From NCBI GenBank assembly GCA_964535125.1, contig CAZHSN010000100.1, positions 1 through 14,059 of the forward strand: DNA of 14,059 nucleotides, given 5' to 3'. The translations under genes and the position numbers were made by a program. The stretch comes from CAZHSN01 sp964535125. GTDB taxonomy: Bacteria > Armatimonadota > HRBIN16. This document shows, in pieces, positions 1 through 7,123 of this stretch; within the stretch, counting starts at the first letter, position 1; every line of letters starts with the position of its first letter. The notes below the pieces were generated by a model, which worked only from the letters and a program-made list of their open reading frames with translations, had not been told where the DNA came from and ran no database searches.

Positions 1-2
1 GC

Positions 3-2318
3 CAGGGACGTGTCCTGTTCAGCCGTCCGGAAGTGGTGCTGACGCAGATGCCTGCGGCAGGCCCAACCGAGCCGATCCCGGCTTTGGGCGGGGCGATCGA
101 GGCGATTGTGATACCGGAAGCACCCGATCCGGTGCAGACTGCCTGCGCGCTGGAACTGCGGCGGATCTTTCGAGCGCTGACCGGAAAGACCGTGGCCATC
201 CGTTCCGATACTCCCGCTGGCCGGGCCGTGTTTGTTGGTGTGCCGCCGTCCGGACGCGACTATGCCAGCAGACTGGCGATGTTGAGCCATGATGGCATTA
301 TCCTTGATGTTGACCGTCGTGCTGTCGTTTGTCTGGGGAGAACACCCCAGGGCGTCTACAACGCCGTGGCCGAACTGCTGTACCGCATGGGTTGCCTGTG
401 GATCTGGCCTGGCAAATACGGCGAGTGTTTGCCGCCCAAAGGGCCGATACCCCTTCCTCGATCGCTGCGGCTGACACACAATCCTCCGTTTCAGCTGCGG
501 GGTGGGCATCTGTGTCATCTGGAGAGACCGGTTGGGGGCTCCCTGCAGCACGTGGATGTTGGGGAGTGGGTAGACTGGGCTGCCCGAAACCGGTACAACC
601 GGGCCAAAGGCTGCTACAGCAGCACATGGCCGTATGGAGCCATGCGCGGAGGCGGTTGGCAGGAGGTATCCGGCCACAGCACCACGGAACTGCTGCTGCC
701 TGCGGAGATGTTCGAGGATCATCCCGAGTGGTTTGCACTGTACCGGGGGCGTCGGGTGGCCACGCATCCCATTGGTACGACGGCCATGCCATGCATCGGC
801 AATCCGGATGTGCAGGAACACTTCGCCCAGCGGGTAATCGAGTACTTCAATACGCACCCAGACGCACAGCGCTACGTGGTGGGCGCCAATGACGAGCCCT
901 CTTACTGGTGCGAATGTGACCGATGCAAAGCGCTGGACCCGCCAGGGGTGAAATGGCGGTTGAACGGCACCCGCGAGATGCTGCCGATGACGGACCGCTG
1001 GTTGACGCTGGTGAACTCTGTGGCAGCCAGGGTGGCGGCCGTACATCCCGGCAAGTGGATCGGCACATTCGCTTATGGATCGACCAGGTCGCTGCCCGAG
1101 CGCGTGAAGCCGCTGCCGAATGTGATGATCGAGTACACGCTGTGGGACCGGTGTTTCCGTCATGACCTGCTGGATGCACGCTGCCCGGTCAACGCGCAGG
1201 GTGTTGTCGCACTTCGATCATGGGGCGCAGTCGCACCCGCGTTGGCCATCTACGGCTATCTGGATTACTTGTACCCGGGTATTCCGCTGGCCTACTGGCG
1301 CTCTGACTACGAGGCCTACCGCTCACTGCATCGGCTGGGCGTGCGGTATGTTTCGGATGAGATCGATACAGTGCCCTCCGCTTCTCCTTTGTTGATGGCC
1401 TATCGGATGCGTCTGCTGTGGGACCTCAATACGGATCCCGATTGTTTTGCGGAGCTTTTCTGTCGTGCCGCGTACGGACGCGCGGCCCGCGTCATGCGCG
1501 CCTTTTGGGACACTCAGGCAGATGCGGTATACCGTTCCGCGGCGGTTCATCCTGGCATCAACGATCTCTCCCGGTATACCCCTCAGATCATGGCTCGTTC
1601 GTACCGGCTGCTGGATGAGGCGGCGCGGCTTGTCAATCGTGAGCCGCCCGAAGTGCAGGCGCGTATTGCACGGGCTCGGATGTCCCTGGATCAGGTGACG
1701 TATTACCTGACCCAAGCCAAGATCGATGCCGGCGACACCTCGCAGTGGCTCGAACTTATGCAGACTCGTCAGGCTATACTCGATGCCTCCGCTCATTGGG
1801 GCCTGCATCTGGACTCGTTTACCAGCGATAAACTGGGCGGAAGCTACCCGATGCCGAAAGAGGCGCTGGGCGGGCGCACCCTCCTACAGCTTCCCGAGCA
1901 GTGGCTGTTCCGGACAGATCCGGAAGACGCTGGAGAGCGCGAAGGCTGGTTTGCACCCCACAAGCCGCTCAATGACTGGAAACCGATATCGGTCTGGAAA
2001 CCATGGGAATTGCAGGGCCATGAAGGCTATGACGGACTGGCATGGTATGCACTAGACATCACGTTGCCTGCTGCCAGCGAACGTAAACGAGTTTGGCTTC
2101 TTTTCGGGGCGGTGGATGACTCGTGGACGCTCTGGCTGAACGGCCGTCTTCTGGGCCGCAGCACGATTCCGCCTGCTGAAGCCTGGGACAAGCCGTTCGC
2201 CGTGGAGATCACTGGTCTCTATTCACCCGGACAGAAGCACAGACTGGTGATGCGCGTGGGTGATGCCGCCGGTATGGGCGGCATCTGGCGGCCGGTAACG
2301 GTGGTGGAGAGCGACTGA
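3..2318 (+). CDS. DUF4838 domain protein with C-terminal jelly roll, probably 5'-truncated by the window
   Basis: The frame is open to the left edge. A GTG at 33 could start it, but I see no Shine-Dalgarno before it and the preceding ten codons read naturally, so I treat it as partial. Numbering from that GTG, residues about 18-150 resemble the N-terminal alpha/beta domain found before alpha-glucuronidase-type enzymes, with an LELRRIFRALTGKTVAI stretch. The DUF4838 core follows, with its hallmark GANDEPSYWCECDRCKALDP near residues 284-303. Residues about 640-761 look like a GH2-type sugar-binding jelly roll, with DSWTLWLNGRLLGRS. DUF4838 proteins are thought to act on or bind polysaccharides, but no substrate can be read from the sequence. 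No signal peptide is visible because the N-terminus is missing. The family call is firm and the biochemical role is open. Confidence 0.85.
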   Translation, partial: QGRVLFSRPEVVLTQMPAAGPTEPIPALGGAIEAIVIPEAPDPVQTACALELRRIFRALTGKTVAIRSDTPAGRAVFVGVPPSGRDYASRLAMLSHDGIILDVDRRAVVCLGRTPQGVYNAVAELLYRMGCLWIWPGKYGECLPPKGPIPLPRSLRLTHNPPFQLRGGHLCHLERPVGGSLQHVDVGEWVDWAARNRYNRAKGCYSSTWPYGAMRGGGWQEVSGHSTTELLLPAEMFEDHPEWFALYRGRRVATHPIGTTAMPCIGNPDVQEHFAQRVIEYFNTHPDAQRYVVGANDEPSYWCECDRCKALDPPGVKWRLNGTREMLPMTDRWLTLVNSVAARVAAVHPGKWIGTFAYGSTRSLPERVKPLPNVMIEYTLWDRCFRHDLLDARCPVNAQGVVALRSWGAVAPALAIYGYLDYLYPGIPLAYWRSDYEAYRSLHRLGVRYVSDEIDTVPSASPLLMAYRMRLLWDLNTDPDCFAELFCRAAYGRAARVMRAFWDTQADAVYRSAAVHPGINDLSRYTPQIMARSYRLLDEAARLVNREPPEVQARIARARMSLDQVTYYLTQAKIDAGDTSQWLELMQTRQAILDASAHWGLHLDSFTSDKLGGSYPMPKEALGGRTLLQLPEQWLFRTDPEDAGEREGWFAPHKPLNDWKPISVWKPWELQGHEGYDGLAWYALDITLPAASERKRVWLLFGAVDDSWTLWLNGRLLGRSTIPPAEAWDKPFAVEITGLYSPGQKHRLVMRVGDAAGMGGIWRPVTVVESD

Positions 2319-2462
2319 CCAGATGAGCGGATGGTGCTGCTGTGACCGCCAAGACACCCGAACATGCCACCATCGGACAGGGCCGGCAAAACCGGACAAT
2401 CCGACAGGTATCCGGCGTATTCGATATGGCTGTGAACACTTGGTCTGGTGGATCCTGTAGGT

Positions 2463-2843
2463 ATGCAATACGGTATGACGCCATCGTCTCGAATCACCGC
2501 TCTCTGGATGACGGGTTTTCTGGTTCTCAATCTGGCAAACGCCGTGTTGATCCGCGAGAGTGGAGCCGATGAGACCCGTTGGCTGATGTACTTCGTGCTG
2601 GCCAACATCGCCGGCCCGCTCAGCCTGGTATGCCTGATGCGCACCTACGCACGGATGCACGTGAACGTGGCGTCCGGAGTGGCGATGGGCGGAGGTGCGG
2701 CCTGTGTGCAGCTTGCGTTCTGGGCTCTGTACCGTGCCCCGTTAAGCGGATGGCAGTGGTTGGGAGTCCTGTTGATAATCTCCGGCGCCGTGCTCGCGGT
2801 GACTGCACAACGGCCGGCCGGTGGACCAACGCATGATGCCTAA
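2463..2843 (+). CDS. Small four-helix membrane protein A, SMR/DMT-like
   Basis: This encodes 126 residues with four hydrophobic segments at about 11-29, 41-58, 67-89 and 97-115. That is the size and layout of a small multidrug resistance protein or half an EamA transporter. The last helix carries WLGVLLIISGAVLAV, typical of the superfamily. In the first helix, the position I align with EmrE Glu14 is Asn23, so the proton/drug-coupling glutamate is absent. The start is uncertain: ATG 2463, ATG 2475 and GTG 2448 are all possible and none has a strong ribosome binding site. The gene overlaps the next one, which encodes a paralogue, so the two probably form a heterodimer. The substrate is unknown. 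A lipid-linked sugar or small-molecule flippase such as ArnE/ArnF, which also lack that glutamate, is a possible analogue, but this is inference. Confidence 0.75.
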   Translation: MQYGMTPSSRITALWMTGFLVLNLANAVLIRESGADETRWLMYFVLANIAGPLSLVCLMRTYARMHVNVASGVAMGGGAACVQLAFWALYRAPLSGWQWLGVLLIISGAVLAVTAQRPAGGPTHDA

Positions 2844-3201
2844 CTGGATGACGCCCGCGTTCATGGGCATCATGGCCGTCTTTGTGGCAATGCAGATCGT
2901 CGCTCAGATCGCGCTGAAACTGGGTAGCCCCGCGGATGGACGACTGGGCGACCGACGCTGGTGGCTGGGGTTTATCGGCGCCAATGCGGTGGGCGCTCCC
3001 AGTCTGCTTTGGGCGCGGGAGTTGTACCGTCTGCTGCCGTCCCAACCGAATGTGGTCGCCGCGCTGACACTGGCTATGACGCTAGTATGCACCCAACTGG
3101 TTTTTCGCGCGCTGTTTCGCAGGGCTTTGGGCATACGGGGATGGCTGGGCATCACGCTGATCGCGATGGGGGCGGTGCTGGTGACCGCAGGAGGGCGGTG
3201 A
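2833..3201 (+). CDS. Small four-helix membrane protein B, SMR/DMT-like paralogue of A
   Basis: This encodes 122 residues with four predicted helices at about 9-30, 43-61, 73-91 and 103-119. It shares with its neighbour an AN..G motif and PSL in helix 2, NV at the start of helix 3, C.QL.F.AL.R at its end, and WLG..LI..GAVL in helix 4. The two genes therefore look like an old duplication. The EmrE Glu14 position aligns with Gln21. ATG 2833 is chosen because GGTGG at 2820-2824 lies 8 bases upstream. A GTG at 2821 is also open. The gene overlaps the end of protein A by 11 bases, which suggests translational coupling. Arginines and lysines concentrate in loops 1 and 3, predicting an N-out orientation, opposite to the weak bias of protein A. 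The transported molecule is not known. Confidence 0.75.
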   Translation: MMPNWMTPAFMGIMAVFVAMQIVAQIALKLGSPADGRLGDRRWWLGFIGANAVGAPSLLWARELYRLLPSQPNVVAALTLAMTLVCTQLVFRALFRRALGIRGWLGITLIAMGAVLVTAGGR

Positions 3202-3229
3202 GCGGCAAGATGCACATATGCAACAACAG

Positions 3230-3235
3230 AAAGGA
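3230..3235 (+). promoter_or_regulatory. Ribosome binding site fixing the alpha-galactosidase start
   Basis: AAAGGA lies 7 bases before ATG 3243. The start it supports is followed directly by a hydrophobic signal peptide. This argues against the long in-frame extension that reaches back to 2961 through the previous gene, and against ATG 3210. Confidence 0.6.
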
Positions 3236-3242
3236 TAGACAC

Positions 3243-5732
3243 ATGCTGTATTGGATATGCATGATCGTGGTGGCGGTGATGGTATACGCCAGCCAAAACG
3301 CTCGGGCCGGTGTTCCGATCGACCCGATCACCCCCGGCGCGGACGAATTGGGGCTGCGCGACCGTTGGGTGGCCGCACGGATGCTGCACCAGTCTCAGAC
3401 GGCGCCGGCGCCGGCGTCCGGACTGATCGTGTTGGCGAACCATGACCCGGTGACGCTGAACCACCGAGAGAACCGGCCGCTAAACCTGGCGGGCACGTTG
3501 TATACACGGGGTCTTTACTGTCATGCGGTCAGCCATGTGCTGGTGCGTCTGCCTGGGCCTGCCCAGCGTTTCGACGCGGTCGTCGGGATCGATAAAGAGG
3601 CCAATGGCGGCAGTGTGGTCTTTTCGGTGGAGGCGAGTGGCCAGCGGCTCTGGCAGAGCGATGTGCTGCACTGTAACCAGCCGGGAGTGCCGGTCTCGGT
3701 GGATCTGAACGGTGCGGCGGAGCTGTCGCTGCGGGTTGGCGATGCTGGAGACGGGATTGCATGCGATCAAAGCGACTGGGCAAATGCGCGTGTTACGCTG
3801 ATGAGCGGTGAAGTAATCTGGCTGGGGGATCTGCCGTTCGTTGAATTACAGCCTCGGCCGGAACCGACAGATCCTTTCTTCTCGTTCATCTATGGCGGGA
3901 AGCCCAGCAGCACGTTGCTCTCATCTTGGCGCTTTGCCCGAAGCATGCGAAAACTGGATGATGTGCGTACAGCGATCGACCTGATCTGGACCGATCCGGA
4001 CACGGGGCTGGAAGTGACGGCGGCTGGCGTGATGTACTCGGACTTTCCGGTGGTGGAATGGACGGTGCGGTTAAGGAACACAGGAGACAAGGACACCCCG
4101 GTCATCGAGTCGCTGCTGGGTGCGGATCTGTTCTGGGAACGTCCGGTCGGCCCCGAGTTTACTCTGCATCACGCGCGCGGAACCACTGTACAAGCGATCG
4201 ACTACGAACCTCTGGAGACGCCGCTGCCGCCGGTCAGTCAGCACGTGTTTGCGCCAACAGACGGCCGCCCGTGCGCCGGCGCGTTTCCCTACTTCAATGT
4301 GCAATGGGGTAACCAGGGTGTGTTTGCGGTCGTCGGCTGGCCGGGACAGTGGAGCGCGACCTTCGCGCGCGATGAAGCGAATCGATTGATGTGGCGTGCT
4401 GGACAGCAGCTGACGCATTTTGTGCTGAAGCCTGGAGAAACAGCACGCTCTCCGTTGATCGTGTTGATGTACTGGCAGGGAGACCGTCAGCGGGCGCATA
4501 ACATGTGGCGTCGCTGGATGGTGACCCACAATATACCCAAGCAGAACGGCAAGCCGGCGCCACCCATGGTGAACGGATGCAGTTCGCACCAACTGCACGA
4601 GATGATCAACGCCAATACCGCCAACCAGAAGGAGTATGTAGATACCTACTTGGCAGCTGGGATCCGACTGGATCACTGGTGGATGGATGCCGGCTGGTAC
4701 GTGAACCGAGGCGACTGGCCTGATACAGGCACCTGGGAAGTGGACCGCAAGCGGTTCCCGAACGGGTTACGGGAGATCAGCGACCATGCACGGGCGAAAG
4801 GTGTGAAGACGCTGGTGTGGTTCGAGCCGGAGCGTGTGGCGCGCGGCACCTGGCTGGACAACGAGCATCCGGAGTGGCTTCTGGACGTACCCGGCGCCGA
4901 CTGGAAACTGCTGAACCTGGGTGACCCCGCGGCTTTGCGGTGGGTGACCGATCACATCGACGGGCTGCTGCGCTCGGAGGGCATCGATCTGTATCGCCAG
5001 GACTACAACATCCAGCCGTTGGCCTACTGGCGCCACGCGGATACGCCGGACCGTCAGGGCATGACGGAGATGCGGTATGTCGAGGGATATCTGGCCTACT
5101 GGGACGCGCTGAGGCAGCGGCATCCGGACATGCTGATCGACTCCTGCGCATCCGGCGGACATCGGAACGATCTGGAGACGATGCGCCGGTCGGTGCCCTT
5201 CCTGCGCAGCGACTACATCATGGAGCCGGTGGGTCAGCAGGCGCATACCCATGGGTTGAGCTTTTGGCTTCCTTATCACGGCACCGGCACCTCGCGGCTG
5301 GATGAGTACGAAATGCGCAGCATGTGGACCACAGTGCTGATCGCCTGCTGGGACATCCGCGATCCCAAACTGGACAAAGCGCGATTGAAGCGCTATGTGG
5401 ATGAGTGGCGCCTGGTCGCGCCAGCCACGCTGGGTGACTACTACCCGCTGACCCCGTGGTCCATCGCAGACGATTCCTGGATTGGTTGGCAGTTCCACCG
5501 GCCGGGTACCGACAGCGGTGTCATCCAGATGTTCCGCCGTGCTGGCAGCCCGTACGAAAGCGTCCGGGCCCGGTTGCGCGGCATTGATCCCGCAGGTGTG
5601 TACCTGGTGCGTGACATGGATGCGCCGCGCGCACGCCGCATGTCGGGACGCGCGTTATTGGAGACCGGGTTGGTGGTGACCATCACGCAGCCGCGCAAGG
5701 CCGTGGTGATCCACTATCGACGGACGCGATAA
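3243..5732 (+). CDS. Secreted NPCBM-GH36 alpha-galactosidase-like glycosidase
   Basis: This encodes 829 residues. Residues 1-22 form a signal peptide with a likely cut after NARA, so the enzyme should leave the cytoplasm. Residues about 58-186 are an NPCBM carbohydrate-binding module (RGLYCHAVSHVLVRLPG; then VGDAGDGIACDQSDWANARV). A beta-sandwich typical of GH36 N-termini spans roughly 205-430, followed by the TIM barrel: WWMDAGWY at 479-486, WFEPE at 526-530, and DLYRQDYN containing Asp587. By comparison with the family, Asp587 is the likely nucleophile and Asp657 in FLRSDY the likely acid/base. SCASGGHRNDLETMRR, with Asp643, lines the active site. A beta domain closes the protein. GH36 enzymes release terminal alpha-galactosyl or alpha-N-acetylgalactosaminyl units. 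Which one applies here cannot be told. It lies 41 bases after the SMR-like pair and may be cotranscribed with it. Confidence 0.92.
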   Translation: MLYWICMIVVAVMVYASQNARAGVPIDPITPGADELGLRDRWVAARMLHQSQTAPAPASGLIVLANHDPVTLNHRENRPLNLAGTLYTRGLYCHAVSHVLVRLPGPAQRFDAVVGIDKEANGGSVVFSVEASGQRLWQSDVLHCNQPGVPVSVDLNGAAELSLRVGDAGDGIACDQSDWANARVTLMSGEVIWLGDLPFVELQPRPEPTDPFFSFIYGGKPSSTLLSSWRFARSMRKLDDVRTAIDLIWTDPDTGLEVTAAGVMYSDFPVVEWTVRLRNTGDKDTPVIESLLGADLFWERPVGPEFTLHHARGTTVQAIDYEPLETPLPPVSQHVFAPTDGRPCAGAFPYFNVQWGNQGVFAVVGWPGQWSATFARDEANRLMWRAGQQLTHFVLKPGETARSPLIVLMYWQGDRQRAHNMWRRWMVTHNIPKQNGKPAPPMVNGCSSHQLHEMINANTANQKEYVDTYLAAGIRLDHWWMDAGWYVNRGDWPDTGTWEVDRKRFPNGLREISDHARAKGVKTLVWFEPERVARGTWLDNEHPEWLLDVPGADWKLLNLGDPAALRWVTDHIDGLLRSEGIDLYRQDYNIQPLAYWRHADTPDRQGMTEMRYVEGYLAYWDALRQRHPDMLIDSCASGGHRNDLETMRRSVPFLRSDYIMEPVGQQAHTHGLSFWLPYHGTGTSRLDEYEMRSMWTTVLIACWDIRDPKLDKARLKRYVDEWRLVAPATLGDYYPLTPWSIADDSWIGWQFHRPGTDSGVIQMFRRAGSPYESVRARLRGIDPAGVYLVRDMDAPRARRMSGRALLETGLVVTITQPRKAVVIHYRRTR

Positions 5733-5738
5733 CAGATC

Positions 5739-5767
5739 CTGCGCCTCCTAATGATGAGGGGGCGCAG
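5739..5767 (+). terminator. Hairpin after the alpha-galactosidase gene, terminator-like without a clear U-run
   Basis: The arms 5739-5749 and 5757-5767 pair over 11 positions with one G-U and a 7-base loop, starting 6 bases after the stop codon. The stem is GC-rich. The bases after it (AGACTGTC) are not a T-run, so intrinsic termination is uncertain. It could instead protect the mRNA 3' end. Confidence 0.5.
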
Positions 5768-5802
5768 AGACTGTCTACCGAACGGAGCGGCCGTGAAGCG
5801 CG

Positions 5803-5850
5803 TATTATTACTACCATTGCGTTTTATACCCTGCACATGACATAAATAGG
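5803..5850 (+). promoter_or_regulatory. AT-rich candidate promoter region before the PII-like gene
   Basis: This is the most AT-rich stretch in a GC-rich window and sits between a hairpin and a gene start. A weak sigma70-like reading is TTGCGT at 5817-5822 and CATAAA at 5841-5846, with an 18-base spacer. TATACC at 5825-5830 is another possible -10. Matches are partial, so the exact promoter is not assigned. Confidence 0.25.
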
Positions 5851-5871
5851 TTATCCTGCGGCGAACAGGAT

Positions 5872-5876
5872 GGAGG
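5872..5876 (+). promoter_or_regulatory. Ribosome binding site deciding the start of the PII-like gene
   Basis: GGAGG lies 8 bases before ATG 5885. The earlier in-frame ATG at 5870 has no properly spaced site and itself precedes this motif, so ATG 5885 is preferred. Confidence 0.6.
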
Positions 5877-5884
5877 TTGCTGTC

Positions 5885-6181
5885 ATGAAGATGCTCTTCA
5901 TTGTCTGCGAGACCGCTATCGACTACCGCGTGGTGAAGTTGCTGGAGGAGTGCCAGGTACCCGGCTACACGCGGTACGGCGGCGTCTCGGGAGTGGGCAG
6001 GCACTCCCGGCACATCGGATCATCCATCAACCCGGGATCCAACACGATCTTCATCGTGGTGCTGGAGGACGAACAGGCGGACGCGATTGTGTCCAGACTG
6101 CAGCACTTCGTGGAGAACTGGGAGGGGCGCAGGCCGCCTGGGCTGCGCGTCTTCGAACTGCCCTGCACGGAACGCCTGTAG
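5885..6181 (+). CDS. Small PII-like (ferredoxin-fold) protein
   Basis: This encodes 98 residues. The pattern fits a ferredoxin-like fold of the PII/PII-like group: a first strand MKMLFIVCE, a helix with DYRVVKLLEECQV, then GYTRYGGVSGVGR, a central loop with SSINPGSN, a strand TIFIVVLED and a helix DEQADAIVSRLQHFVENW. Similar short proteins are annotated as nitrogen regulatory protein P-II-like, often with no known ligand. I see no canonical PII T-loop with the uridylylated tyrosine, so a role in nitrogen sensing should not be assumed. Neighbours give no clear partner: a hairpin separates it from the glycosidase gene, and a palindrome separates it from the deacetylase gene. It may be an independent small transcription unit or lead the downstream operon. 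Fold assignment is moderate and function is unknown. Confidence 0.65.
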   Translation: MKMLFIVCETAIDYRVVKLLEECQVPGYTRYGGVSGVGRHSRHIGSSINPGSNTIFIVVLEDEQADAIVSRLQHFVENWEGRRPPGLRVFELPCTERL

Positions 6182-6199
6182 TGAAGCCCTCAGCGGTCG

Positions 6200-6234
6200 G
6201 CGCGCCTGTCGTTACAATATAACTACAGGCGCGC
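6200..6234. repeat. 35-base palindrome in the leader of the envelope operon
   Basis: Arms GCGCGCCTGT (6200-6209) and ACAGGCGCGC (6225-6234) are perfect 10-base inverted repeats. After one C/T mismatch the symmetry continues inward with GTTA (6211-6214) and TAAC (6220-6223) around a 5-base centre. Outside, GCGG (6193-6196) and CCGC (6237-6240) can also pair across small bulges. It starts 18 bases after the PII-like stop and ends 7 bases before the next gene's GGAGG. The centre contains TACAAT (6213-6218), a good -10 match, but no -35 is seen at normal spacing. It could be a terminator for the upstream gene (no T-run), an operator, or an RNA hairpin near the ribosome binding site. Confidence 0.7.
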
Positions 6235-6241
6235 AGCCGCT

Positions 6242-6246
6242 GGAGG
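6242..6246 (+). promoter_or_regulatory. Ribosome binding site supporting a GTG start of the deacetylase gene
   Basis: GGAGG lies 7 bases before GTG 6254. It is only 7 bases downstream of the palindrome, so folding of the leader could affect access to it. Confidence 0.6.
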
Positions 6247-6253
6247 TGTATCC

Positions 6254-7123
6254 GTGAACCAGACTCCGCTGACCGTTCGACTGGGTTTCCGTGAGGACGC
6301 CCGGGTATTGATCGTCAATGCAGACGACGCCGGCATGTGTCACGCGGCTAATATGGCCGTGATGAAAGGCATGGAGCGGGACCGCATCACGTCATGTTCG
6401 GTGATGGTTTGTTGTCCCTGGTATCTTGAGATGGCCGACTACGGCCGGCGGAAACGCGACGCCGACTTAGGCGTTCATCTGACGCACACCTCTGAATGGG
6501 AGTTTTACCGCTGGGGCGTCACGGCTCCCACGGAATCGGTGCGAGGTCTGCTTGATCCCTCAGGGCGCATGTGGAGCCAGGTGCAGGAGGTGTACGCTCA
6601 CGCTACTCCGGCGGAGGCGTATGAAGAAGGACGTCAACAGATCCGTACTGCGCTGGAGTCCGGGATGGATGTCACCCATATCGACTCACATATGGGTACC
6701 ATGCAGCTTCATCCCGCATTCTACGAGAAGTACGTTCAGCTGGCGCGCGAGTTTGATTTGCCGTTACGTATGGCGTCTCAAGAGACGATCGAGTCGTTCG
6801 GCTATACGGGGATGCGTGAGGCTGCGGCTGAGGCGAAACTGGTGTTTCCGGACTATCTGATCCATGGCGGACGGCGTCAGGGAGAGGATATCGAGAGCTA
6901 TTGGCGGCGTATGCTGCAAACGCTTCGACCGGGCGTAACCGAGTTATATATCCATCCGCAGTTACCTACCGACGAGTCGCAAGCGATTACCGGCAGCTGG
7001 CGCGACCGCGCCACCGAGTTCCGACTGTTCACTACAGACGCGCGGATCGGTGCGATCATGCGCCAGATGAACGTGCAACTGATTGGCTGGCGCCGGCTGC
7101 GTGAACTGCAGCGGCGAGGTTGA
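6254..7123 (+). CDS. YdjC/ChbG-HpnK family carbohydrate deacetylase
   Basis: This encodes 289 residues, the usual length of the family. Metal-binding motifs are present: NADDAG at 22-27 (Asp24/Asp25), LGVHLT with His75, THIDSHMG with His142 and His146, and YIHPQLP with His234 near the end. ChbG removes an acetyl group from chitooligosaccharides, and HpnK acts on an N-acetylglucosaminyl hopanoid. The family in general deacetylates N-acetylated sugars using a divalent metal. No signal peptide or membrane helix is visible, so it is probably cytoplasmic. Its stop overlaps or touches the start of the DUF5693 gene, which leads into csaB. A plausible job is therefore editing an envelope glycan or its precursor, but the substrate is inference. 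The GTG start is supported by a well-spaced ribosome binding site. Confidence 0.88.
   Translation: MNQTPLTVRLGFREDARVLIVNADDAGMCHAANMAVMKGMERDRITSCSVMVCCPWYLEMADYGRRKRDADLGVHLTHTSEWEFYRWGVTAPTESVRGLLDPSGRMWSQVQEVYAHATPAEAYEEGRQQIRTALESGMDVTHIDSHMGTMQLHPAFYEKYVQLAREFDLPLRMASQETIESFGYTGMREAAAEAKLVFPDYLIHGGRRQGEDIESYWRRMLQTLRPGVTELYIHPQLPTDESQAITGSWRDRATEFRLFTTDARIGAIMRQMNVQLIGWRRLRELQRRG

Noticed and set aside
2372..2408. Three CGGACA/CCGACA-like repeats and a 4-base CCGG hairpin in the same gap
   Set aside because: Too short and irregular to separate from chance in GC-rich DNA.
2342..2572. 76-codon open frame in the gap after the DUF4838 gene
   Set aside because: No ribosome binding site, no domain, and it overlaps the start of the SMR-like gene A.
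2961..3242. In-frame upstream extension of the glycosidase gene
   Set aside because: It overlaps SMR-like gene B in another frame, and the signal peptide begins at 3243 behind a good ribosome binding site.
4767..5498. 243-codon open frame on the - strand opposite the GH36 catalytic domain
   Set aside because: The opposite strand carries the conserved GH36 active-site motifs, and the antisense product matches nothing I know.
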